This document shows positions 15,520-22,575 of a DNA stretch of 22,575 bases, piece by piece. The translations under genes were made by a program, and so were the position numbers. The first letter of the stretch is position 1; every line of letters begins with the position of its first letter. The notes beneath the pieces are model-generated. The model worked only from the letters and a program-made list of their open reading frames with translations, was not told the origin of the DNA and did no database searches. The stretch comes from a bacterium (GTDB lineage: Bacteria > Bacillota > Bacilli > Lactobacillales > Streptococcaceae), in NCBI GenBank assembly GCA_905221115.1, contig CAJNBX010000021.1, forward strand, positions 1-22,575. The letters run 5' to 3'.

Positions 15520-16506
15520 TTATTCTGTATCTACGACAACATAACGATTTGGCTCATCACCCTCAGAGTAACTGGTCACGCCATCCATACGTGAAATAAT
15601 ACGATGGATAATCTTGCGTTCGCTATTCGACATTGGATCTGTCTGATGACTGCGTCCTTCTTCTAAAACACGAGTCGCCAATTTTTGCGCATAGGTCTGC
15701 AAGACTTCTGCACGGTGTTCAACATAATCATTGACATTAATAGTGATATAGAAGGTTCTTGAATAGCGGTTGTAAAGATAATTTTGAGCCAATAGTTGCA
15801 AGGCCTTCAAGACTTTACCATGGTAGCCGATAATACGACCTGGTTCGTTAGTATCAATTTGCAAATTGATGCTACGACGGTTATAGTCATTTGAAAGTGT
15901 AGCTTCAACATCCATGTCATCAATAATTGTTTGAACATAAGTCGTTACTTCCGTAGCTACTTGTTCAATATCAAAGCTCGGTTCAACCTTCAAGCCCAAG
16001 TCCTCTAGTTCTTGACTTTCAGTTTGCTCAGTTTGGCTTGCAGTAATAGGAGCTTCTACTTCTTCGAGAGCAGTTTCTTCAAGTTGTAATTCATTTAAAA
16101 TCTCAATGTGACCAGTTTCTTCCAAGATCGTGCTGGCATGTCTTTCATGTTTTAAGATTTCAGCCTTGACTTCATCAGAAATACCTTGACCTTCCTCTTC
16201 AATCTTTTTAATTGCTTCTACAACATGACCCAAATCAACCGTTGCTTCACTGACTGTTTTAACAGGCTCATTCAAATCATTAATTTGCTTTGGAACTCCC
16301 TTTACAGCTTGTTGATTTGCTTTGACAACAGTCGTTTCACTAATCGCATCGATATCCACTTGGGCTGGTTTTTTACCAAATAAACCAAGAAATCCTTTTT
16401 TCTCACGAGAAATGACTTTGATATGAGCCTTCATTCTTGGAATATCTAATTCTTTCAATCCTTTCTGGATTGCTTCTTCAACAGTTGAACCTGTAAATAC
16501 TACCAT
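15520..16506 (-). CDS. khpB: RNA-binding protein KhpB/EloR (Jag)
   Basis: 328 residues. Seen: an N-terminal Jag domain (about 1-52, ending KKGFLGLFGKKPAQVDI); an acidic disordered linker; a type II KH domain with the GYHGK loop (227-231); and an R3H domain with R297 and H301. Thr89 in SEATVDLG is at the position reported as phosphorylated by the kinase StkP in pneumococcal EloR. KhpB pairs with KhpA, binds RNA and affects cell elongation. The start has AAGGAGG. It is the last gene of the rnpA-yidC-khpB operon, 17 bp after yidC, the classical Jag arrangement. Confidence 0.95.
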   Translation of the reverse strand: MVVFTGSTVEEAIQKGLKELDIPRMKAHIKVISREKKGFLGLFGKKPAQVDIDAISETTVVKANQQAVKGVPKQINDLNEPVKTVSEATVDLGHVVEAIKKIEEEGQGISDEVKAEILKHERHASTILEETGHIEILNELQLEETALEEVEAPITASQTEQTESQELEDLGLKVEPSFDIEQVATEVTTYVQTIIDDMDVEATLSNDYNRRSINLQIDTNEPGRIIGYHGKVLKALQLLAQNYLYNRYSRTFYITINVNDYVEHRAEVLQTYAQKLATRVLEEGRSHQTDPMSNSERKIIHRIISRMDGVTSYSEGDEPNRYVVVDTE

Positions 16507-16523
16507 TACCAGATTCCTCCTTA

Positions 16524-17348
16524 TTATTTCGTTTTCTGAGCCTTTTTCTTGGCTTTTCTTTTTCTATTTTCCAAATCTTTCTGTGCCTGTACTACGGCCT
16601 CGCGCTCTGCTATAATCTTGAATGGATTGTTCAAGAAATAGGTTTGCAAGACTTGATAAGCATTGGACACTGCCCAGTAGAGAGCAACTCCGCTTGGAGC
16701 ATAAACCCCAAAGATAAAAATCAAGACTGGAATCCCGTACATCATCGCAATCGTAGCTCCATTTCGCTCAGACAAGGCTTTGTTGGACAACCAAGTACTT
16801 AAAAAGGTAAATACTGCTGCTAAAATCGGAAGAACAAGGGTTGTATCCACACCACCAAGGTTAATCCATAAGAAATGACCTGTCTTTAAAAAGTCAACTC
16901 TTGATAGAGCTTGGAACAAGGCCAAGATAACCGGCATCTGAATCAAAATCGGCCAAAGAGAATCTGAATGTCTGACACCCATTTCTTTAAAGACTTTACG
17001 CATTTCTTGCTCTAGCTTGGTTCTGCTTTCCATATCACGACCTGGATATTGTTCTCGAAGCGCCTTAATGCGTGGTTGAGCTTCCTGCATTTTTCTGGAA
17101 GCCACCATTTGCACTTGAAAGACTGGCAAGAGGACTGTACGAATCAAGACCGTAAAGAGAATAATCCCCACTCCGATACTGATATCAAATGATAAAAAGC
17201 GAATGATTTCCGCAAAGAAGTAAACAAATTTACTCCAAAAATCAGCCGATTCGGCTGTAATATCGCTAGTTGTCCCATTTGTTGCACAGGCTGTCATGAT
17301 AAATAGGGACAGTCCTAGCAAACTAGTCAACTGTAGTTTCTTTTTCAC
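16524..17348 (-). CDS. yidC: YidC/Oxa1/SpoIIIJ membrane protein insertase (lipoprotein form)
   Basis: 274 residues from the GTG used here (276 from an ATG at 17354). It inserts membrane proteins with or after SecYEG. Seen: a signal peptide with lipobox IMTAC, lipidated Cys at C21; a Gram-positive YidC core with membrane helices around [21 protein letters not shown] (with the conserved groove Arg), [29 protein letters not shown] and [16 protein letters not shown]; and a strongly basic C-terminal tail, [13 protein letters not shown], that can contact ribosomes. GTG is preferred because the AGGAA site is optimally placed for it and only about 2 nt from the ATG. The gene overlaps the rnpA end by 26 nt. 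Streptococci have two YidC proteins; this is the rnpA/jag-linked one. Confidence 0.94.
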   Translation of the reverse strand: MKKKLQLTSLLGLSLFIMTACATNGTTSDITAESADFWSKFVYFFAEIIRFLSFDISIGVGIILFTVLIRTVLLPVFQVQMVASRKMQEAQPRIKALREQYPGRDMESRTKLEQEMRKVFKEMGVRHSDSLWPILIQMPVILALFQALSRVDFLKTGHFLWINLGGVDTTLVLPILAAVFTFLSTWLSNKALSERNGATIAMMYGIPVLIFIFGVYAPSGVALYWAVSNAYQVLQTYFLNNPFKIIAEREAVVQAQKDLENRKRKAKKKAQKTK

Positions 17349-17694
17349 TCCCATTTCCTTCCTGGTAAATCTTTGATAATTTTAATACGTGGAGTAGATT
17401 TTTCTCCATCTCTGCGTATCCCAAGGTTTCGACTCCTTTTCGAGCAATGACAACAAAGTCGACATCTTCTACCAGACTCCCTTTTGCATTCTGGATAATA
17501 TGTCGAATTCGTCGCTTAATTTGATTTCTAGTGACGGCATTCCCCAGTTTTTTGCTAACTGATAGACCTACTCGAAAATGGTTTTTCTGATTTTCTAATT
17601 GGTAGACAACAAATTTGCGATTGGCAAAACTTGTTCCTTCCTTGAAAATTGCCTTAAAATCTTTCTCTCTTTTTACACGAAAGTTTTTCTTCAA
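17323..17694 (-). CDS. rnpA: Ribonuclease P protein component (TTG start)
   Basis: 123 residues. It is the protein subunit of RNase P, which trims the 5' ends of tRNA precursors. Seen: the family pattern [20 protein letters not shown], with the RNR-type basic helix at about 55-64. The start is TTG, with GGAG 7 nt upstream; no better in-frame ATG lies near, and [13 protein letters not shown] matches the family N-terminus. It is the first gene of the rnpA-yidC-khpB operon, and its 3' end overlaps yidC. Confidence 0.95.
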   Translation of the reverse strand: MKKNFRVKREKDFKAIFKEGTSFANRKFVVYQLENQKNHFRVGLSVSKKLGNAVTRNQIKRRIRHIIQNAKGSLVEDVDFVVIARKGVETLGYAEMEKNLLHVLKLSKIYQEGNGSEKETTVD

Positions 17695-17723
17695 AACTCA
17701 ACTCCATCTATTAAATTACTACT

Positions 17724-17751
17724 ATTATACCATATTTTTCAAAAAAGCCAA
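17724..17751 (-). promoter_or_regulatory. Promoter of rnpA-yidC-khpB
   Basis: Minus strand TTGGCT, 16-bp spacer, TATAAT, with an extended -10 (TGGTATAAT). Confidence 0.8.
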
Positions 17752-17781
17752 TCATAGCAAGGTTTTGGACAATTTCACCAT

Positions 17782-17813
17782 AAAAAGAAGCTGGAAAAAT
17801 CTCTTTCCCAACT
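17782..17813 (-). terminator. Terminator of ackA
   Basis: Minus strand AGTTGGGAAA and TTTCCAGCT form an imperfect stem (one mismatch, one bulge), followed by TCTTTTT. Confidence 0.7.
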
Positions 17814-17843
17814 CCTTGTACTGAATATTTTTTCTAATTTTAC

Positions 17844-19034
17844 TTATTTTTTCAAGCGTTCAACGTCACGGGCAATGACCAATTCTTCATCTGTTGGAAT
17901 AACCAAAACGCGAATCTTCGCTGCCTCTGTTGAGATGTCTCCTGTCACACCAAAGACGTTCTTTTCTGGATCAACATCACAGCCGAACCAAGAGATACCT
18001 GAAATAACATCTTCACGTACGTTTGCAGCATTTTCACCGATACCTGCAGTAAAGATAATAGCATCTGCTCCATTTAAGACTGCAAGGTATTGACCGATAT
18101 GTTTTTGGATACGGTCAACATACATTTCATAAGCCAAAGTGGCATCGTGGTCCCCTTCTTCCATAGCAGCAATCACATCACGCATATCACTGGATTTACC
18201 TGAAACACCCATAAGCCCTGATTCACGATTAAGGACGCGACTAATATCTTCAGGAGTATTAAAGTCCTCTGTATATTGCATTAAGTAAGGAATGATAGCT
18301 GGGTCAATATCTCCTGTACGTGTTCCCATCATCACACCACCAAGTGGAGTGAATCCCATTGAAGTATCCACAGATTGACCGCCCTTAACTGCTGTAATAG
18401 AAGCTCCATTACCGATATGGCAAGTAATCAATTTCAAGTCTTCTAATGGACGTCCCAAGAGTTTTGCAGCTTCTCCTGCTACAAACTGGTGACTTGTACC
18501 GTGGGCACCGTATTTACGAACCTTGTTTTCTGTATAATATTTTGTTGGTAGAGGGTAGCGATAAGCTTTCTCTGGCATACTTGTGTGGAATGAAGTATCA
18601 AAAACAACTACACTGGTAATGTCTGGCAACAATTCCTTGAAGGCACGAACACCTGCTGCATTGGCTGGATTGTGGAGAGGAGCCAACAAGCTCAACTCTT
18701 CAACTTTTTCTAAAACATCTCCCTCAACGACTGTTGATTCTTTGAAATATTCTCCACCTGCAACAACACGGTGTCCAACACCTGTAATCTCGTCATAAGC
18801 CTTGATAATATCGAAACGAATCAAGTCATCCAATAAGATTTTAACAGCTTGTGTGTGATTTTCGATATCCAAAATTTGTTGTTCAGAACGACCGTCAAAT
18901 TTTACAGTTGAAATTGAATCTTTCAAACCTATACGTTCAATCAAGCCTTTCGCCAATACTTTTTCTTCTGGCATTAAGTATAATTGCCATTTCAAACTTG
19001 AACTTCCTGCATTGATTGCAATTGTTTTTGTCAT
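17844..19034 (-). CDS. ackA: Acetate kinase
   Basis: 396 residues. It converts acetyl phosphate and ADP to acetate and ATP, a main ATP source when pyruvate is oxidised to acetate. Seen: an ASKHA-fold start with NAGSSSLKW (N8), R89 in [10 protein letters not shown]146 in [12 protein letters not shown]178 in YGAHGTSH, the phosphate loop HIGNGAS, and FTAGIGENA near the C-terminus. All expected catalytic positions are present. AAGGGG lies about 9 nt before the ATG. Its promoter lies partly in the last bases of the upstream methyltransferase gene, and a cre-like site covers the predicted transcription start. Confidence 0.97.
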   Translation of the reverse strand: MTKTIAINAGSSSLKWQLYLMPEEKVLAKGLIERIGLKDSISTVKFDGRSEQQILDIENHTQAVKILLDDLIRFDIIKAYDEITGVGHRVVAGGEYFKESTVVEGDVLEKVEELSLLAPLHNPANAAGVRAFKELLPDITSVVVFDTSFHTSMPEKAYRYPLPTKYYTENKVRKYGAHGTSHQFVAGEAAKLLGRPLEDLKLITCHIGNGASITAVKGGQSVDTSMGFTPLGGVMMGTRTGDIDPAIIPYLMQYTEDFNTPEDISRVLNRESGLMGVSGKSSDMRDVIAAMEEGDHDATLAYEMYVDRIQKHIGQYLAVLNGADAIIFTAGIGENAANVREDVISGISWFGCDVDPEKNVFGVTGDISTEAAKIRVLVIPTDEELVIARDVERLKK

Positions 19035-19050
19035 AACATGATACCCCTTT

Positions 19051-19064
19051 TTTAAGCGTTTTCA
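19051..19064. promoter_or_regulatory. cre-like site (CcpA) at the ackA transcription start
   Basis: Minus strand TGAAAACGCTTAAA matches TGWAANCGNTNWCA at all but one fixed position. It begins 3 nt after the -10 box, so it overlaps the predicted start. This position normally means repression, whereas in Bacillus the ackA cre is upstream and activating. Confidence 0.55.
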
Positions 19065-19067
19065 TCT

Positions 19068-19096
19068 ATTATAACAAAATCTATTTTATATTTCAG
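19068..19096 (-). promoter_or_regulatory. Promoter of ackA
   Basis: Minus strand CTGAAA, 17-bp spacer, TATAAT, with an extended -10 (TGTTATAAT). The -35 half lies over the stop-codon end of the methyltransferase gene. Confidence 0.75.
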
Positions 19097-20039
19097 TACC
19101 TTGAGTCCATTTTTGAAAATTTTCTTTAAATTTCATTAAAACACTTGCATCTTGCAAGCTAGCAAGTGGATAAACAAAAGGCTCTACTGCTATTTCATTT
19201 TTCTTCTGTAAGATAAAAATAGTCTTGGATTGTTTGGCATTGGCAAAGAGATTTTCAGGCAAACTAATCATGGCAGTCAGACTTGCCTCCTCTTTCAACC
19301 AGCCTTTCAACAAATCACTTTGAGGACTGGTCAACAAATCACTCGGAGCTAGAAAAATAGCATATCCATCTGACTTGAGGTACTTAAGCCCTTGTTCCAT
19401 GAGCAAGTGATGGGCGTAAGTATGTTCTTGGCTAGAAGCAACTTGATGGCGCGACGCAACGGCATCATCAGGATAATAACCAACAGGCAAGTCGCTAATG
19501 ACCACGTCACTTTCTTTAAGCATTTGCGGTCGAACGGCATCACCTTGAACAAATCCTGCCTGCAAACCGATCACATCTGCCATACTAGCCGCCAAATCAA
19601 TCAACAAATCATCCACTTCCATTCCCAAATAATCCACCTTTTTATCAAGCGAGGTCAAGAAAGTAGCGCCTAGAATTCCCATCCCAGAACCCATTTCGAG
19701 GATCGTAATCTCCTCCTCTTTAAACAACTCTTCCACAATAAACACCAAAAGTAAGGCAATAACATCTGGTGTAAACTGGTGATTGGCCTGTAGGGGCTCT
19801 GTCTGCCCAGCCTTCATCAAGAGAAATTGGTAGGTCTTGAGCCATTCTTCTTTGCGAAGCGCTAAACGTTTAAGAGCTTGATTGTTCTCTTTGACCTGCT
19901 CTAGCTCAGTTTCACCATCCAAATAGATGCTGTTTTGCTCCACCAGGGCGTCATAAAAGTTGGTCGCCAAATCACTTTGGATGACTTGGACATTCTCTAG
20001 TAAATAGGTATAAGCTTGTTCAATTTTTTCAAAATCCAT
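19086..20039 (-). CDS. Class I SAM-dependent methyltransferase, YtxK-like
   Basis: 317 residues. Seen: a helical N-terminal third, the SAM-binding motif I ILEMGSGMGILG (EMGSGMG at 115-121), an acidic residue for the ribose at EVDD (141-144), and a catalytic-type motif SDLPVGYYP (182-190) in place of the NPPY of N6-adenine methyltransferases. The organisation is that of N6-adenine DNA methyltransferase-like proteins without a partner restriction enzyme; the true substrate is unknown. AGGA lies just before the ATG. In remembered streptococcal genomes this gene ends the comG (competence pilus) operon and precedes ackA. Here ackA follows, but 720 bp of noncoding DNA and an adhesin gene lie upstream. 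Confidence 0.88.
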   Translation of the reverse strand: MDFEKIEQAYTYLLENVQVIQSDLATNFYDALVEQNSIYLDGETELEQVKENNQALKRLALRKEEWLKTYQFLLMKAGQTEPLQANHQFTPDVIALLLVFIVEELFKEEEITILEMGSGMGILGATFLTSLDKKVDYLGMEVDDLLIDLAASMADVIGLQAGFVQGDAVRPQMLKESDVVISDLPVGYYPDDAVASRHQVASSQEHTYAHHLLMEQGLKYLKSDGYAIFLAPSDLLTSPQSDLLKGWLKEEASLTAMISLPENLFANAKQSKTIFILQKKNEIAVEPFVYPLASLQDASVLMKFKENFQKWTQGTEI

Positions 20040-20090
20040 ATTCCTATCTTATCAAATTTCCCTTCTTTTTTCCATCCTTATAAAAAAATC

Positions 20091-20119
20091 ACACTATATC
20101 TATATTGGTTTCCCGTCAA
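20091..20119 (-). promoter_or_regulatory. Possible promoter of the methyltransferase gene
   Basis: Minus strand TTGACG, 17-bp spacer, TAGTGT. The -35 is good and the -10 weak; an overlapping TATAGT would have a 15-bp spacer. It would give the gene independent transcription where no comG operon is adjacent. Confidence 0.4.
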
Positions 20120-20325
20120 TTTGTTACTGATGACATCAATCTTATCTACACAAGATCAGATAAACGTTTCTAACTATCTACAACTGTACTCTTATCTTGC
20201 TGTCTAATTATTGCTTGGTATAAAATGGCACATAATCATTCTAATAACTCACCCCTCTTCTACTAATCCTCTCTAATATATAATCGAAGGAAATAAAAGA
20301 TCAAAACAGTGCAAGAAAAGCCCAC
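20120..20325. other. Noncoding A/T-rich gap with no recognised gene
   Basis: No coding frame with a ribosome binding site, RNA gene or terminator was recognised in this stretch. Near its right end, GAAAAGCCCACT (20315-20326) is the left arm of an imperfect inverted repeat around the BOX element. Confidence 0.6.
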
Positions 20326-20524
20326 TAATACTCAATGAAAATCAAAGAGCAAACTAGGAAACTAGCCGCAGGTTGCTCAAAGCACTGCTTTGAGGTTGCA
20401 GATAGAACTGACGAAGTCAGCTCAAAACACTGTTTTGAGGTTGTGGATAGAACTGACGAAGTCAGTAACCATACCTACAGCAAGGAGACGTTGACGTGGG
20501 TTGAAGAGATTTTCGAAGAGTATA
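20326..20524 (-). repeat. BOX element, boxA-boxB-boxB-boxC
   Basis: On the minus strand: boxA at 20465-20524 (starts TATACTCTTCGAAAATCTCT), two 45-bp boxB copies at 20420-20464 and 20375-20419 (each TGACTTCGTCAGTTCTATC... to ...TTTTGAGC or CTTTGAGC), and boxC at 20326-20374 (CCTGCGGCTAGTTTCC ... CATTGAGTATTA). BOX elements are dispersed, RNA-structured repeats of pneumococcus and close relatives, thought to be mobilised non-autonomously and able to change expression of neighbours. The two boxB copies differ at a few positions. It lies between the terminator of the serine-rich protein gene and the methyltransferase gene. Confidence 0.95.
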
Positions 20525-20638
20525 ATCTATCAATACTTTTATGAAGTGGGTTTTCGTACTCAATTTTTTAACCGACTATACAAACACAAGGCTGGGAAAC
20601 TCAATTCCATCCGAAAAGAAAGGAAATATTTCCACAAT

Positions 20639-20685
20639 AAAACGCATACTATCAAGTTTTTGAACACCTGATAATATGCGTTTTT
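20639..20685 (-). terminator. Terminator of the serine-rich protein gene
   Basis: AAAACGCATA (20639-20648) pairs with TATGCGTTTT (20675-20684), and TATCA/TGATA extends the stem inside with small mismatches. T-rich sequence follows in both directions. Confidence 0.8.
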
Positions 20686-20760
20686 ATGATTTTACAGACT
20701 TTTTTGTCCAAACTCGATAGACACATCTATCGCCAATCAAATATGAGATAAGCAGATTGT

Positions 20761-22575
20761 TTACATTTCTTCTTCATTATCACGTTTACGGCGTTTCGCA
20801 AATAAACCTAAACCAGTTACAGCTGCCAAAGCTCCTAGAAGCGCAGATGTTCTGGAAGCTTCTGTACCTGTATTTGGCAATTGCTGTCTTGACTTAGCTG
20901 TCGATCCCGTACCGTTTCCTACATGTGAAGTCAAATGATCAACATTTGATCCTACAAGTGAGCTTGACGTTGAGGCGCTATCAGAAATTGCATTTGAAAG
21001 TGACGTACTTGTTGAAGTCGACATAGACATCGATGTTGAGATTGACACGCTTAGACTTGTTGACTGCGAAGAACTTTCACTCAAACTAAACTCTGGTTTA
21101 TCAGTACTATCTGGAACGGACATACTTGTTGATGCCGATTCAGACGCTGATGTACTTGCTGACTGACTCGCACTTGTCGATGCTGACTCAGATGCTGATG
21201 TGCTTGCACTTGTTGACGCTGACGTAGACGCTACGGCACTTGTGCTTGCTGATGTAGAGGCTACCGCACTTGTTGACGCTGAGGTAGAGGCTACTGCGCT
21301 AGTACTTGCTGATGTAGAAGCTACTGCGCTTGTGCTTGCTGATGTAGACGCTACTGCGCTTGTTGACGCTGATGTAGACGCTACGGCACTTGTGCTTGCT
21401 GACGTAGAGGCTACTGCGCTTGTGCTTGCTGATGTAGACGCTACGGCACTTGTTGACGCTGAAGTAGAGGCTACTGCGCTTGTGCTTGCTGAGGTAGATG
21501 CTACCGCACTTGTTGACGCTGATGTAGAGGCTACTGCGCTAGTTGACGCTGATGTAGAAGCTACCGCACTTGTTGACGCTGATGTAGAAGCTACCGCACT
21601 TGTGCTTGCTGATGTAGACGCTACCGCACTTGTTGACGCTGATGTAGAGGCTACAGCGCTTGTGCTTGCTGATGTAGAAGCTACCGCACTTGTGCTTGCT
21701 GATGTAGAGGCTACCGCACTTGTTGATGCTGATGTAGAGGCTACCGCGCTTGTGCTTGCTGAGGTAGACGCTACGGCGCTTGTGCTTGCTGAGGTAGACG
21801 CTACGGCACTTGTTGACGCTGATGTAGACGCTACGGCACTTGTTGACTCTGATGTAGAGGCTACTGCGCTTGTGCTTGCTGAGGTAGAAGCTACCGCACT
21901 TGTGCTTGCTGAGGTAGATGCTACAGCACTTGTGCTTGCTGATGTAGAGGCTACCGCACTTGTTGACGCTGATGTAGAGGCTACTGCGCTTGTTGATGCT
22001 GATGTAGAAGCTACCGCACTTGTGCTTGCTGAGGTAGACGCTACCGCACTTGTTGACGCTGATGTAGAGGCTACCGCACTTGTTGACGCTGAAGTAGAGG
22101 CTACTGCGCTTGTGCTTGCTGAGGTAGACGCTACTGCGCTTGTGCTTGCTGATGTAGAGGCTACTGCGCTTGTGCTTGCTGAGGTAGACGCTACGGCGCT
22201 AGTGCTTGCTGATGTAGACGCTACGGCACTTGTTGACGCTGATGTAGAGGCTACTGCGCTTGTGCTTGCTGATGTAGACGCTACTGCGCTTGTGCTTGCT
22301 GATGTAGAGGCTACTGCGCTAGTACTTGCTGATGTAGAAGCTACCGCACTTGTGCTTGCTGAGGTAGACGCTACCGCGCTAGTCGATGCTGAGGTAGAAG
22401 CTACCGCACTTGTGCTTGCTGATGTAGACGCTACGGCACTTGTTGACGCTGATGTAGACGCGACGGCACTTGTTGACGCTGAAGTAGAGGCTACTGCGCT
22501 TGTGCTTGCTGAGGTAGATGCTACAGCACTTGTGCTTGCTGATGTAGAGGCTACCGCACTTGTTGACGCTGATGT
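20761..22575 (-). CDS. Serine-rich repeat surface glycoprotein, C-terminal part (N-terminus outside window)
   Basis: 605 codons in one open frame that continues beyond the right edge; the internal ATG at 21123 is not the start. Seen, from N to C: at least 45 copies of the decapeptide [10 protein letters not shown]; a degenerate Ser-rich stretch; a short non-repeat island with [10 protein letters not shown]; a further Ser/Thr/Met stretch; a linker; the sortase signal LPNTG; a hydrophobic segment ([17 protein letters not shown]); and the basic tail [11 protein letters not shown]. This is the stalk and wall anchor of an SRRP adhesin (family of GspB, Fap1, PsrP). Such proteins are O-glycosylated in the cytoplasm and exported by SecA2/SecY2; those genes and the ligand-binding head should lie beyond the window. 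Which named adhesin it is cannot be told without the head domain. Confidence 0.93.
   Translation of the reverse strand, partial: TSASTSAVASTSASTSAVASTSASTSAVASTSASTSAVASTSASTSAVASTSASTSAVASTSASTSAVASTSASTSAVASTSASTSAVASTSASTSAVASTSASTSAVASTSASTSAVASTSASTSAVASTSASTSAVASTSASTSAVASTSASTSAVASTSASTSAVASTSASTSAVASTSASTSAVASTSASTSAVASTSASTSAVASTSASTSAVASTSASTSAVASTSASTSAVASTSESTSAVASTSASTSAVASTSASTSAVASTSASTSAVASTSASTSAVASTSASTSAVASTSASTSAVASTSASTSAVASTSASTSAVASTSASTSAVASTSASTSAVASTSASTSAVASTSASTSAVASTSASTSAVASTSASTSAVASTSASTSAVASTSASTSAVASTSASTSAVASTSASTSAVASTSASTSAVASTSASTSAVASTSASTSASTSASESASTSASQSASTSASESASTSMSVPDSTDKPEFSLSESSSQSTSLSVSISTSMSMSTSTSTSLSNAISDSASTSSSLVGSNVDHLTSHVGNGTGSTAKSRQQLPNTGTEASRTSALLGALAAVTGLGLFAKRRKRDNEEEM
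21211..22575 (-). repeat. Tandem 30-bp repeat array, 45 full units plus 15 bp
   Basis: Each 30-bp unit encodes [10 protein letters not shown] (6 of 10 residues Ser or Thr). Two unit classes differ by linked synonymous codons: GCA-AGY (26 units) and mostly GCG-TCN (19 units) for the same Ala-Ser. Other third positions vary widely. Only one unit changes an amino acid (GAG, Glu, at 21847-21849). The array continues past the right edge. Confidence 0.95.

Noticed and set aside
20016..20207. 63-codon plus-strand frame at the start of the methyltransferase gene
   Set aside because: It overlaps the methyltransferase start and its promoter on the opposite strand, has no ribosome binding site, and shows no recognisable product.
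20335..20544. Open frame of 69 codons on the plus strand
   Set aside because: It is made almost entirely of the BOX element and its repeated boxB units (the two SKHCFEV.DRTDEVS copies); it has no ribosome binding site.
20761..21123. Separate 120-residue protein starting at the ATG at 21123
   Set aside because: The frame is open without a stop through the whole array to the window edge, and no ribosome binding site precedes this ATG; it is the C-terminus of the larger protein.
21181..22575. CRISPR-like regular repeat spacing
   Set aside because: Units are contiguous 30-bp direct repeats with no spacers and form one open frame coding a Ser-rich stalk.

Overview
The window looks like chromosomal DNA of a Mitis-group Streptococcus close to S. 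pneumoniae / S. mitis / S. pseudopneumoniae. The evidence is a low-GC sequence, ComX (competence sigma factor) beside tRNA-Glu and nusG, a class A PBP2a of pneumococcal length, GapA, AdhE, AckA and transketolase with pneumococcal-type sequence, a BOX repeat (boxA-boxB-boxB-boxC), and a serine-rich LPNTG surface protein. This placement is from recognised families and remembered gene order, not from a database search. Most genes lie on the minus strand.

Layout. 1-162: 5' part of tRNA-Glu and its promoter. 162-1691: comX, then the nusG-secE-rpmG operon, whose promoter is at 1710-1738. 1744-4901: pbp2A and a divergent RluA-type pseudouridine synthase; both appear to start translation at or next to the transcription start (leaderless). 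4970-5977: gapA. 6200-7638: an isochorismatase-family hydrolase divergent from a TetR regulator, with an operator-like site at the hydrolase transcription start. 7696-8449: a decayed Rgg/PlcR-like regulator with two frameshifts. 8527-11430: adhE with a Rex-type redox control region. 11450-12636: a membrane MORN protein, a low-molecular-weight tyrosine phosphatase and yajC. 12753-14729: transketolase. 14846-17694: an unrecognised conserved protein, then khpB/jag, yidC and rnpA. 17844-20039: ackA and a YtxK-like methyltransferase. 20040-20760: noncoding, with a BOX element and a terminator. 20761-22575: the C-terminal 605 codons of a serine-rich repeat glycoprotein, whose start lies outside the window.

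Functions group into fermentative carbon metabolism (gapA, tkt, adhE, ackA, with Rex and CcpA-like sites), envelope and secretion (pbp2A, secE, yajC, yidC, khpB), RNA maturation and translation (tRNA-Glu, rnpA, rpmG, nusG, pseudouridine synthase), competence (comX) and surface adhesion (the serine-rich protein).

The most unusual points are: the serine-rich array, with 45 consecutive copies of one decapeptide, a single amino-acid change, heavy synonymous variation and two serine-codon classes; the position of this adhesin gene beside the methyltransferase-ackA pair, where related genomes usually have the comG pilus operon; the paired leaderless promoters of pbp2A and the pseudouridine synthase; and the multi-site regulatory region upstream of adhE. 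I did not see a clearly novel multi-gene system.
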